Origin: Victivallales bacterium
GTDB lineage: Bacteria; Verrucomicrobiota; Lentisphaeria; Oligosphaerales; Oligosphaeraceae
Length of the DNA: 11,062 nucleotides
Direction of reading: 5' to 3'
Assembly (NCBI GenBank): GCA_017431185.1
Contig: JAFRLP010000376.1
Coordinates: 1 to 11,062, forward strand
Under the pieces are notes generated by a model. That model worked only from the letters and a program-made list of their open reading frames with translations. It searched no databases and was not told the origin of the DNA. Within the stretch, counting starts at the first letter, position 1. Each line of letters begins with the position of its first letter. Both the position numbers and the translations under genes were made by a program. This document shows, in pieces, positions 1 through 7,014 of this stretch.

Positions 1-1267
1 AAACCTTTGACGCCGACCCAGACGCCTTCAAGCCTACTGCCTGGACGACGTGCGCGAGACCGACGCGCTCTCCCGCATTCTCTCCCCCAGTTTCTTCTAC
101 CAGGCCAGCCTGGTGCCGCTCTCCTACCAGAACTGCGTCATCCGCAGCACCGCCACCCGCATTGACGCCATGCTCTGCGCCGAATACATGACGCGCAACG
201 CGGCCCTGCCCGTGCCCCAGGACGCCGTGCAGTTCGCGGGCGCCTTGACCGCCGGCGAAAAGCAGGGAGTCTTCCAGAATGTCTGGCATGTCGATGTGCG
301 CAGTCTGTATCCATCCATCATCATCTCGCGCCAACTCACCCCGGCCTCCGACCATCAAGGCGTCTTCCTCCGGCTCCTGACGGGACTGCGCGAATTCCGG
401 CTGGCCGCCAAGGACGCCCGCAAAACCGCCCCGCCCGAACAGCGCGACCACTACGACGCCCTGCAATCCACCTTCAAAATCCTCATCAACTCCTTCTACG
501 GCTACTGCGGTTTCGCCCAGGGCACCTTCAACGACTACCGACTGGCCGCGCTCATCACCTCCACAGGCAGGGATATTCTGGACGGCATGAGCAACTTCCT
601 CGAATCCATCGGGGCCATGGTCATCGAAATGGACACGGACGGAATCTACTTCACTCCACCGCCAGGCGAGTCCAGCGTGGAGCAGATGCAGAACCGCATC
701 CAGCAGACCCTCCCGCCAGGCATTGAGATTGAGATTGACGACACATACCAGGCGATGCTCGGCTACAAGAGCAAGAACTACGCCCTGCTCCACCATGACG
801 GCAGAATCACCATGTCGGGGGCCGCTCTGCGCTCACGCGGCCTGGAGCCCTTCCAGCGCCACTACATCGCTGACCACGTAAGCCTGCTCCTCCAAGGCCA
901 TGCCGACCAGATTCCCGCGCTCTACCAGAAATACGTCGAGGACATCGAGAACCATCGGCTGCCCCTGTCGGACTTCGCCAAGAAGGAGTACCTCTCCACC
1001 GACCCCAAGGCGTATATGCAGAAGGTCATCGAGGGCAAGGCCAAGCGGTCCGCGTCCTACGAACTGGCCGTCCGCGCAGGCGGCAATCGCTTCCAGCTGG
1101 GGGATGCCGTGACCTACTACGTCACGGGCGACAAGAAGAGCGTCTCCGTCACCGACAACGCCAAACTGCTGGAGAACGCCACGCCTGGAGAACGGGACGA
1201 GAACCTCCCCTTCTACCTCAACAAACTCAAGCAGCTCTACACCAAGTTCAGTGACGGGAAACTCTGA
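1..1267 (+). CDS. Family B DNA polymerase, C-terminal part (partial, apparent frameshift near base 32)
   Basis: Template-directed DNA synthesis, probably in repair or translesion replication as for bacterial Pol II-type enzymes. The uninterrupted frame has its first possible start, GTG, at 50, but homologous-looking sequence begins earlier. Numbering from that GTG, motif A is DVRSLYPSI with the metal-binding Asp at residue 82, motif B is KILINSFYG (143-151), motif C is DTDG (195-198), and the KKxY-like GYKSKNY is at 238-244. Just before the GTG, bases 35-49 read YCLDD, fitting the Exo III motif (YxxxD) of the 3'-5' exonuclease. Upstream of base 33 the fitting residues (DADPDAFK) are one frame over, so one base seems to be missing. 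The N-terminal and most exonuclease sequence lies left of the window. The stop TGA (1265-1267) ends the protein normally after the thumb region. Family assignment is firm; the physiological role is inferred. Confidence 0.9.
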
Positions 1268-1325
1268 TGGCGCACCTTCCTGAGACAGAACGCCGAGGCC
1301 CCAGGCACGGCGGGGAGCCATGCGC

Positions 1326-3092
1326 ATGACCCAGCCTCCCCCCAGAAGAAAGCCGTCGGACACCACCACCTTCCTTCCGATGTCCCGTGAGGAGATGGTG
1401 CGCCGAGGCTGGCGGGAATATGACATCCTCCTCGTCAGCGGGGACGCCTATATCGACCACCCCTCTTTTGGTGTGCCCCTGTTGGGACGGGTGCTGGAGT
1501 CAGCCGGCTTCCGCGTGGCCATCGTCGCCCAGCCCCGCTGGGACACGCTGGAGGATGTGGCGCGGCTTGGACGCCCCAGGCTGTTCTGCGGCATCGGCTC
1601 CGGCTGCCTCGACTCGATGCTCTCCCATTACACCGCCTTCCGCAAAAAACGCCATGACGACGCATTCACCCCTGGCGGGCAGGCGGGGGCGCGCCCCAAC
1701 CGCGCGACCAACGTCTATGCCAATCTGGTGCGCGCGGCATTTCCGGGGCTGTTCCTGGCCATCGGCGGCATTGAGGCGTCATTGCGGCGCGCCGCACACT
1801 ACGACTTCTGGAGCAGTTCCCTCCGCCGGTCCATCCTGCTGGACAGCAAGGCGGACCTGCTCATCTACGGAATGGGCGAGCGTCCCATCGTGGAGTTGGC
1901 ACAGAGGCTTCAGCGCGGCGAGACCGCCACCGGAATACCTGGCACCGCATGGCTGGACACCACCCCAGGCGAGGCTACCCTCCTTCCATCATACGAGGAG
2001 ATTCTTCAGGACAAAGGGAGGCTGCTCACGGCAACCCTAGCCATCGAGCAGCAGGTACACCAGGGCAAACCGCTCCTGGCCCAGGCGCACGGCAACCGCT
2101 ATGTGATGATGGCTCCGCCCCCTCCCGTGATGACCACCGCCGAAATGGACGCCATCTACGACCTGCCATTCACCCGGCGCCAGCACCCTTCTTACCATCA
2201 GTCCATTCCCGCGCTGGAGACCGTGCGCTGGAGCATCACCTGCGTGCGCGGCTGCGGCGGTGGATGCGCCTTCTGCTCCATCGCCATGCACGAGGGGCGC
2301 CACCTGACCTCCCGCAGCGTCGCCAGCCTGGAGCGCGAGGTGCGCAGACTCTCCGCCATGCCAGGCTGGCGCGGCGCCATCTCGGACGTCGGCGGCCCCA
2401 CCGCCAACCTCTGGGGAGCAGCCTGCGCCCTTCCCCCAGGCGTCTGCCGCCGAACCAGTTGCCTCTACCCCGCGCCATGCCCCAATCTCCGACTCAATCA
2501 AATGGGGTACATCGCCATGCTTCGCCGTCTGAAAAGCCTGCCGACGGTGCGCAACGTGGGCATTGCCAGCGGCATCCGCTACGACGCGGCCATGCTTGAA
2601 CCCGCCTTCATCGACGCCTTGGCCGCCGAATTCGTCAGCGGGCATCTCAAGATAGCCCCCGAACACATCAATGACCGCGTTCTCGCCGAGATGCGCAAGC
2701 CCCCCTTTGCCGTCTTCGAGCAGTTCTGCCGCCAATTTGAACGTTGCAGCCGTGCCCATGGCAAGGAGCAATATACGGTGCCTTACATCATCAGCGCCCT
2801 GCCTGGCTGCACTCTGCGCGACATGCGCGACATCGCGGCATGGTTCCGCCGTCATGGCTGGAATCCGCAGCAGGTCCAGTGCTTCATTCCCACGCCAGGC
2901 ACCGTCGCCACCGCCATGTTCTACGGTGAAGTGGATTCGCATGGACGCCATCAATACGTTCCCACCTCCGACCACGACCGCGAAGAACAGCACTACCAGC
3001 TTTTCCAGGGACGACGGAACCTCTATGACGACCCGTTGCTTCCCCGTCAGAATTCCTCCCACCGCAAATACCCCCCAAAACGCCACCCATGA
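1326..3092 (+). CDS. ygiQ: YgiQ-family radical SAM protein
   Basis: Cytoplasmic radical SAM enzyme of the YgiQ/UPF0313 family; the reaction is not known to me for this family. An N-terminal YgiQ domain (roughly 15-300) starts with a YDILLVSGDAYIDHPSFG stretch typical of the family. The [4Fe-4S] cluster motif CX3CX2C is CGGGCAFC (Cys312, 316 and 319, numbered from the ATG at 1320). The family signature CRRxSCLYPxxC follows at 376-387, and the C-terminal part contains a QVQ...PTPGTVATAM stretch near 518-533. At about 590 residues it is shorter than the E. coli protein but complete. ATGs occur at 1320 and 1326. GGGGAG at 1312-1317 is only 2 nt from the first but 8 nt from the second, so I chose 1326; 1320 remains possible. 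The gene lies 58 nt after the polymerase and overlaps the ABC ATPase by 4 bp. Confidence 0.92.
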   Translation: MTQPPPRRKPSDTTTFLPMSREEMVRRGWREYDILLVSGDAYIDHPSFGVPLLGRVLESAGFRVAIVAQPRWDTLEDVARLGRPRLFCGIGSGCLDSMLSHYTAFRKKRHDDAFTPGGQAGARPNRATNVYANLVRAAFPGLFLAIGGIEASLRRAAHYDFWSSSLRRSILLDSKADLLIYGMGERPIVELAQRLQRGETATGIPGTAWLDTTPGEATLLPSYEEILQDKGRLLTATLAIEQQVHQGKPLLAQAHGNRYVMMAPPPPVMTTAEMDAIYDLPFTRRQHPSYHQSIPALETVRWSITCVRGCGGGCAFCSIAMHEGRHLTSRSVASLEREVRRLSAMPGWRGAISDVGGPTANLWGAACALPPGVCRRTSCLYPAPCPNLRLNQMGYIAMLRRLKSLPTVRNVGIASGIRYDAAMLEPAFIDALAAEFVSGHLKIAPEHINDRVLAEMRKPPFAVFEQFCRQFERCSRAHGKEQYTVPYIISALPGCTLRDMRDIAAWFRRHGWNPQQVQCFIPTPGTVATAMFYGEVDSHGRHQYVPTSDHDREEQHYQLFQGRRNLYDDPLLPRQNSSHRKYPPKRHP

Positions 3093-4165
3093 ACATCGAA
3101 ATCCAATCCCTGGTCAAGCAATTCGGCGATTTCCGCGCCCTTGACAATGTGAGCCTGAACATCGCCGACGGCGAACTCTTCTTCCTGCTCGGCCCGTCAG
3201 GATGCGGCAAAACCACCCTGCTCCGGTGCATCGGCGGATTTGAACTGCCCACCTCGGGGAAAATCCTCATGGACGGCACGGACGTCGCAAACCGCCCGCC
3301 CAACCTCCGCAACACCGCAATGGTCTTCCAGGGCTATGCCCTCTGGCCCCATCTGACCGTGCGCAAGAACATCGCCTTCGGACTGGAAATGCAGAAAGTC
3401 AGGGGCGAAGAACTGAACCGCCGTGTCGAGGAGGCGATGCGCCGTGTGCAAATCGAGCAACTCGGCGACCGTCGCCCCAATGAACTTTCGGGTGGCCAGC
3501 AGCAGCGCGTCGCCCTGGCGCGCACACTGGTTGTCCAGCCAGGTTGCCTGCTGCTGGACGAACCGCTGGCCAATCTGGACGCCAAACTCCGCCGTGACAT
3601 GCGCCGCGAAATCCGCGCGCTCTGCAAGGACACGGGACTCACCGCCATCTATGTCACCCATGACCGCCAGGAGGCGTTGAGCATGGCGGACCGCGTGGCA
3701 GTGCTCAAGGATGGACGCATTGTCCAAATCGCCCAGGCCAACGAGCTGTATCGCCGTCCCGTGAACGCCTTTGTGGCCAGTTTCATCGGGGAGACCAACT
3801 TTGTTCAGGGCACGCTGAAAACCGTCGCATCTGGGCACGTCGAGGTGGAGACGGCGGCGGGCCTCCTCCACGCCATCCAGGCGCCGAATGGCGTGTCCGC
3901 AGGGGCAAAGGTCACGCTCTCCATCCGCCCCGAGGCCATTTCCCTGCTGGAATCGGCGACTCCCAACCGCCTACAGGCCACTTTGTCCGACACGGCGTAT
4001 CTAGGGGAACTGGCGAATCACGTCGCCCTCACCGCCAACGGCGACCTTCGCCTGACCTTCCTGGAGCTCAACCCCACTGGCGAGGCGCGTCCTGGCCAGC
4101 AGTTCCCGCTCTTCATCCGCCCCGAGGACGTGATTGTCCTCCCCTACGCCGAGAATCCCGAATGA
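3089..4165 (+). CDS. ABC transporter ATP-binding protein with TOBE-type C-terminus (PotA/FbpC-like)
   Basis: ATP-hydrolysing subunit of an importer, working at the inner face of the cytoplasmic membrane. All nucleotide-binding motifs are intact: Walker A GPSGCGKT (35-42), Q-loop Gln81 in VFQGYALWPH, signature LSGGQ (133-137), Walker B CLLLDEP (153-159), D-loop just after it, and the switch His191 in YVTHD. Residues about 235-352 form the C-terminal regulatory extension (TOBE-like), including a SIRPEAI stretch. This layout and the 358-residue length fit the polyamine, ferric iron or sugar importer ATPases; the sequence does not tell me which substrate. The ATG overlaps the YgiQ stop as ATGA (3089-3092) and no Shine-Dalgarno is evident, so translation is probably coupled. 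No permease or binding-protein gene is present in the window; it may serve permeases encoded elsewhere. Confidence 0.92.
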   Translation: MNIEIQSLVKQFGDFRALDNVSLNIADGELFFLLGPSGCGKTTLLRCIGGFELPTSGKILMDGTDVANRPPNLRNTAMVFQGYALWPHLTVRKNIAFGLEMQKVRGEELNRRVEEAMRRVQIEQLGDRRPNELSGGQQQRVALARTLVVQPGCLLLDEPLANLDAKLRRDMRREIRALCKDTGLTAIYVTHDRQEALSMADRVAVLKDGRIVQIAQANELYRRPVNAFVASFIGETNFVQGTLKTVASGHVEVETAAGLLHAIQAPNGVSAGAKVTLSIRPEAISLLESATPNRLQATLSDTAYLGELANHVALTANGDLRLTFLELNPTGEARPGQQFPLFIRPEDVIVLPYAENPE

Positions 4166-4253
4166 CCGCAAAACGCTGAAGAAACTGCTGTCAATGCCAC
4201 CTTACCAGAAGGTGCGCCGCATCATCGGCCAGCAGACCACCCTGACTAAAGCG

Positions 4254-4290
4254 GAAAAAATCCCGGGCGGTCGGAGCAACCGTCCGGGAT
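4254..4290 (-). terminator. Intrinsic terminator of the Gfo/Idh dehydrogenase gene
   Basis: Arms at 4260-4270 and 4280-4290 pair over 11 positions (one G-U), with a further possible T-A pair closing the loop at 4271/4279. Read on the - strand, the GC-rich hairpin is followed directly by a run of six T (4260-4255). It sits 24 nt after the stop codon at 4314. A second small hairpin (TCTGAT 4302-4307 / ATCAGA 4313-4318) overlaps that stop codon. On the + strand there is no T-run after the stem, so it is not obviously a terminator for the ABC gene. Confidence 0.9.
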
Positions 4291-4313
4291 CGTCTCGGAA
4301 ATCTGATGGAAAA

Positions 4314-5387
4314 TCAGACGTCCATCTTGGTTCCGCCCGCCTGGGCAGAGGCGTGGCAGAGTTCACAGAGACGAATGTTATGGAGCGCGTCACCGCCCGC
4401 GAGGGGCTTGCCGTCCAGCACGGATTGTGCATGGTGGCCGATGAGGCTCTGGTAGATGTTCCTGATGGAGTCGGGGGCGGGAGCCAGTTCCTGGAATGGC
4501 CCCTTGCCGTCATCCAGGAGCAGGTGCTGCGGATAAGGTTCGCCCGCGTGTCCCGAAAGCTGGAACATGGCGCCGTAGGCGCGCAGAACAGCCTGGTCAC
4601 CGTAAATCTCATAGCCCAGGTTGCCCAGCGTGCCGACCAGTCCGCCACGCAGTTCGGAGAAGGCGGCGTTGACGGAAATCTGCGCGCCATTGGCCAGGAA
4701 CGCCTTGATGTACGCGCCATCCTCGGCGGCGATGGTCATGGTCTTGGGATAATAGACGCATGCCAGACTGGTGACCTCAGAACCCAGGATGTGCTCGGCA
4801 ACGTAGAAGCAGTGGCTCGCCACATCACCGATGGGGCCGCCCATCTCGGCAATGTTGCTGCACCGCCAGGTGGCAGCCTCGGCGGGGTCGTACCCATAGG
4901 CAAACTCCATGTGGAAACAGGCGTCGTTCACCTTGCCCAGCTTGCCGGAGGCAACCGTCTCGGCCGCCAGCCGATTCCAGGCGTTATAGACCATCATGTG
5001 GTCAACATAGAGGGAGAGCCCCTTGGCTTTAGCCAGGGCGACGAGCGCCTGGGCGTCCGCAGAATTGGTCGCCATCGGCTTTTCCACAATGACGTGCTTG
5101 CCGGCCTCCAGGGCCTTGGTGGCCATCGGCACATGGGTGCGGTTGTTGGTGGCTACATAGATGGCCTGGATGGCGGGGTCGGCGAGCATGGCGTCCGCCG
5201 CGGGATACCACTTGAGTCCCAGCGCCTCGGCGGCGGACTGGCGGGCGGGATTGACATCGGTGGCTGCGACCAGACGGGCGTTCGCCAAAGGGGCGAAACG
5301 GCTCTTGTCACAGGCAAAGCCTTCCTTGGCCACGCGGTTCTCGGCAATGCCGCCGAAACCGATGATGCCGTAATTCACAATGGACAT
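4314..5387 (-). CDS. Gfo/Idh/MocA-family NAD(P)-dependent oxidoreductase
   Basis: Cytoplasmic dehydrogenase of the glucose-fructose oxidoreductase / inositol dehydrogenase family, which oxidises or reduces sugars, cyclitols and related polyols. The N-terminal Rossmann fold opens with GIIGFGGIA (7-15). The family hallmark EKP (102-104) supplies the conserved Lys103. The GGPIGDVASH segment (183-192) supplies the usual Asp188 and His192 of the active site, so all expected catalytic residues are present. Length (357) is normal. Start ATG at 5387 is supported by AAGGAG (plus-strand 5393-5398) with 5-nt spacing. It follows the ceramidase-like gene by 17 nt and is the last gene before a strong terminator, so it is very likely cotranscribed with that gene. 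The exact substrate cannot be read from sequence; neighbouring aminotransferase and AraC genes suggest carbohydrate or amino-cyclitol metabolism. Confidence 0.93.
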   Translation of the reverse strand: MSIVNYGIIGFGGIAENRVAKEGFACDKSRFAPLANARLVAATDVNPARQSAAEALGLKWYPAADAMLADPAIQAIYVATNNRTHVPMATKALEAGKHVIVEKPMATNSADAQALVALAKAKGLSLYVDHMMVYNAWNRLAAETVASGKLGKVNDACFHMEFAYGYDPAEAATWRCSNIAEMGGPIGDVASHCFYVAEHILGSEVTSLACVYYPKTMTIAAEDGAYIKAFLANGAQISVNAAFSELRGGLVGTLGNLGYEIYGDQAVLRAYGAMFQLSGHAGEPYPQHLLLDDGKGPFQELAPAPDSIRNIYQSLIGHHAQSVLDGKPLAGGDALHNIRLCELCHASAQAGGTKMDV

Positions 5388-5404
5388 GTTTTCTCCTTAA
5401 TCGT

Positions 5405-6808
5405 TCAGGGTTTCAGTTCGGCGGCCAGCCGACGCCAGCCGCGGAGAAGCCGTTCAGCGGTGTCCGGCTCAAAGGGATTGCTGCGGGGATGGGTCTCGTA
5501 GCCGCCCCGATGGTAGTTCCAGGCGTTCGGAATGTACCCGCCTCCACCAGGACGACGCGGATTGGCAAAGGCATGGCTGGCCACCAGGCAGGTGTCCGCC
5601 GCGAAAATACCCTTGCGAAGGAACAGGCCAATCTCCACAAATGTCTCGCAGGGCAGCGAGGCGACCACCACGCCGCCCAGGCGGATTCCCGCGATGGTCA
5701 TCGGCCAATGCTGGCCTTTGGCGGCGTGCTGCTGCATCGCCTTCAGCGCAAAGAACTTGAGGACGACGGGCGTGCGCCGCACCAAATCCTCGCTGGTGAA
5801 GTCAGGGGTCTTGCCGTCGCGCATCTCCAGTGGAATGTCCTTGAAGCGCGCCAGAACCTCCTGATTTTCGGCAAGTTCATCCGCAAAAAGCGAGCGGCCA
5901 TAAACTGTGACCTGCCGACAGGCAAACCGCACCTCATCAACAGGCACTGGCTTGAGTGCGCCAGGAGTCTGAAGCACACGAATGATGCTCTCCGCATAGC
6001 CCTGGCCAATCCGCTGGCTCTCGGCATAGCAGGTCTGGTTGCGCCTGGTGCGCACGTCAAAATGGTTGATGTTGCCGGATGCGCCAATCAGAGGCATCAT
6101 CATTCCCCCTTGGGGAAGTGTGGCCTCCACGGCACGGTGGCAGGCTCCCATCCAATCGGCGGACACGCCATTGCCGCCGATAGTGTCGCCGTGATTGGAG
6201 ATGCTGGCCAGCACAACCTGCGGCTGTCCGTTCCTGCGGATGACCGCCAACGGAATCTCAGGGTCAACATCCCCTTCAGGGCGAACAATGCCAGGGTTCA
6301 ATTTGCCAGGATTGGTGAGCACGCCCCCGTCCTTCATCCAGTAGCGGCGATTGAAGCAGAAACGAGAGTCGCCGGCCATGCCGCTGCACAGTTCGCCCTC
6401 GCGCATGTCATCAAGCGCCTTGCGCACGGTCTTCACGGCGATGGCCGCCACATCGGGGATGAACTGCGGGTCGCAGCCATTGCCCTCGACGGCGGGCAAC
6501 GGAGCCGTATGCGTGTGGGTGGCCTCCAGAATGGTGCGCCCGACCAGAGCGTCCTGCGGCCCGAATGCCCGCCGCATCTCCTCTTTGAAGCACGCCACCA
6601 GCGGCGGAGACACCTCCAGCAGGTCAAACTGGACAATGGCCGACAACGGTGCGCCACGACGGCTCTGCAGCACCAGCGCCCGCACCTCCAGGTCATCGAG
6701 CACTTGTGTCCAATGCCGTTCGTTGAAATAGCCTGCCAGGGAGACGGGACGCGTCGGATTGATGCATGCGCGCGCCACGCCAAATCGAATGTGCTGCTCT
6801 TTTTTCAT
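5405..6808 (-). CDS. Neutral/alkaline ceramidase-fold protein, cytosolic, function unknown
   Basis: Resembles the N-terminal catalytic domain of neutral/alkaline non-lysosomal ceramidases, zinc amidases that cleave sphingolipids. Visible motifs: ATHTHTAP (96-103) with His98/His100, NHGDT (205-209) with His206, LPCETF with Glu388, and a GGGGYIPN segment with Tyr425. The His, His, Glu, Tyr set matches the zinc ligand types known for bacterial neutral ceramidase, so metal binding is plausible. There is no signal peptide and no C-terminal immunoglobulin-like domain is apparent (467 residues), unlike secreted ceramidases. Lipid hydrolysis is therefore unlikely and the true substrate is unknown; many such proteins occur in PVC bacteria beside sugar enzymes. 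I chose ATG 6808 because GGGGGA (6817-6822) lies 8 nt away and the homologous sequence starts there; upstream in-frame starts up to 6946 would run into the repeat. It precedes the Gfo/Idh gene by 17 nt. Confidence 0.82.
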   Translation of the reverse strand: MKKEQHIRFGVARACINPTRPVSLAGYFNERHWTQVLDDLEVRALVLQSRRGAPLSAIVQFDLLEVSPPLVACFKEEMRRAFGPQDALVGRTILEATHTHTAPLPAVEGNGCDPQFIPDVAAIAVKTVRKALDDMREGELCSGMAGDSRFCFNRRYWMKDGGVLTNPGKLNPGIVRPEGDVDPEIPLAVIRRNGQPQVVLASISNHGDTIGGNGVSADWMGACHRAVEATLPQGGMMMPLIGASGNINHFDVRTRRNQTCYAESQRIGQGYAESIIRVLQTPGALKPVPVDEVRFACRQVTVYGRSLFADELAENQEVLARFKDIPLEMRDGKTPDFTSEDLVRRTPVVLKFFALKAMQQHAAKGQHWPMTIAGIRLGGVVVASLPCETFVEIGLFLRKGIFAADTCLVASHAFANPRRPGGGGYIPNAWNYHRGGYETHPRSNPFEPDTAERLLRGWRRLAAELKP

Positions 6809-6816
6809 CGACGAAA

Positions 6817-6841
6817 TCCCCCGACGCATGACACGTCGGGG
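6817..6841 (-). promoter_or_regulatory. Leader hairpin overlapping the ribosome binding site of the ceramidase-like gene
   Basis: CCCCGACG (6819-6826) and CGTCGGGG (6834-6841) form a perfect 8-bp inverted repeat around a 7-nt loop. In the - strand transcript the 3' arm runs into GGGGGA (6822-6817), the only Shine-Dalgarno-like sequence in front of ATG 6808, so most of the ribosome binding site would be paired. The hairpin is seen in the sequence; control of translation by it is inference. There is no T-run after it, so it is not an intrinsic terminator. Confidence 0.5.
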
Positions 6842-6880
6842 AAACTCCATGACTTGCCCTGCAACTATCCAGTCCCCCAG

Positions 6881-7000
6881 CCTGTTTTGCCGTGCGTGGC
6901 CTCTAATTTGCCACAAGGGCATGACATGCCAGGCGTGAACCCCCAACCTGCCCGCGAGGCCTTCAGGCCGCGCGGATTGAAGTTGGCTGGGGGGCTGAAT
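6881..7000 (+). repeat. 120-bp intergenic repeat with hairpin core, copy A
   Basis: Aligns without gaps to the reverse complement of 9444-9563; by hand count 95 of 120 positions match. The core 6927-6990 matches at 59 of 64. The core carries an inverted repeat, CCGCGAGGC (6952-6960) and GCCGCGCGG (6967-6975), which pairs with one A/G mismatch around a 6-nt loop. It starts 14 nt beyond the aminotransferase stop codon and ends about 70 nt before the ceramidase-like start, so it fills most of the gap between two co-oriented genes. No transposase or terminal target duplication is visible. Confidence 0.85.
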
Positions 7001-7014
7001 AGGTACCTTGCCTC

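Noticed and set aside
2037..3086. Long - strand open frame antisense to the YgiQ gene (349 codons)
   Set aside because: No family resemblance, and it is fully covered by the radical SAM gene with its cluster motif.
4134..5501. Long + strand open frame covering the dehydrogenase
   Set aside because: Starts inside the ABC gene, crosses the terminator hairpin and is antisense to a complete Gfo/Idh gene. Only the first ~30 codons after 4166 look coding-like and are noted separately.
6850..6946. Upstream starts extending the ceramidase-like protein by up to 46 residues
   Set aside because: The extension runs through the repeat element and hairpin, adds no family sequence, and ATG 6808 has a correctly spaced GGGGGA.
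6927..6990. Conserved peptide shared by the two repeats (both can be read as ...PQPAREAF.PRGLK)
   Set aside because: Differences between copies are spread over all three codon positions and neither copy has its own start and ribosome binding site. The hairpin structure explains the conservation better than coding.
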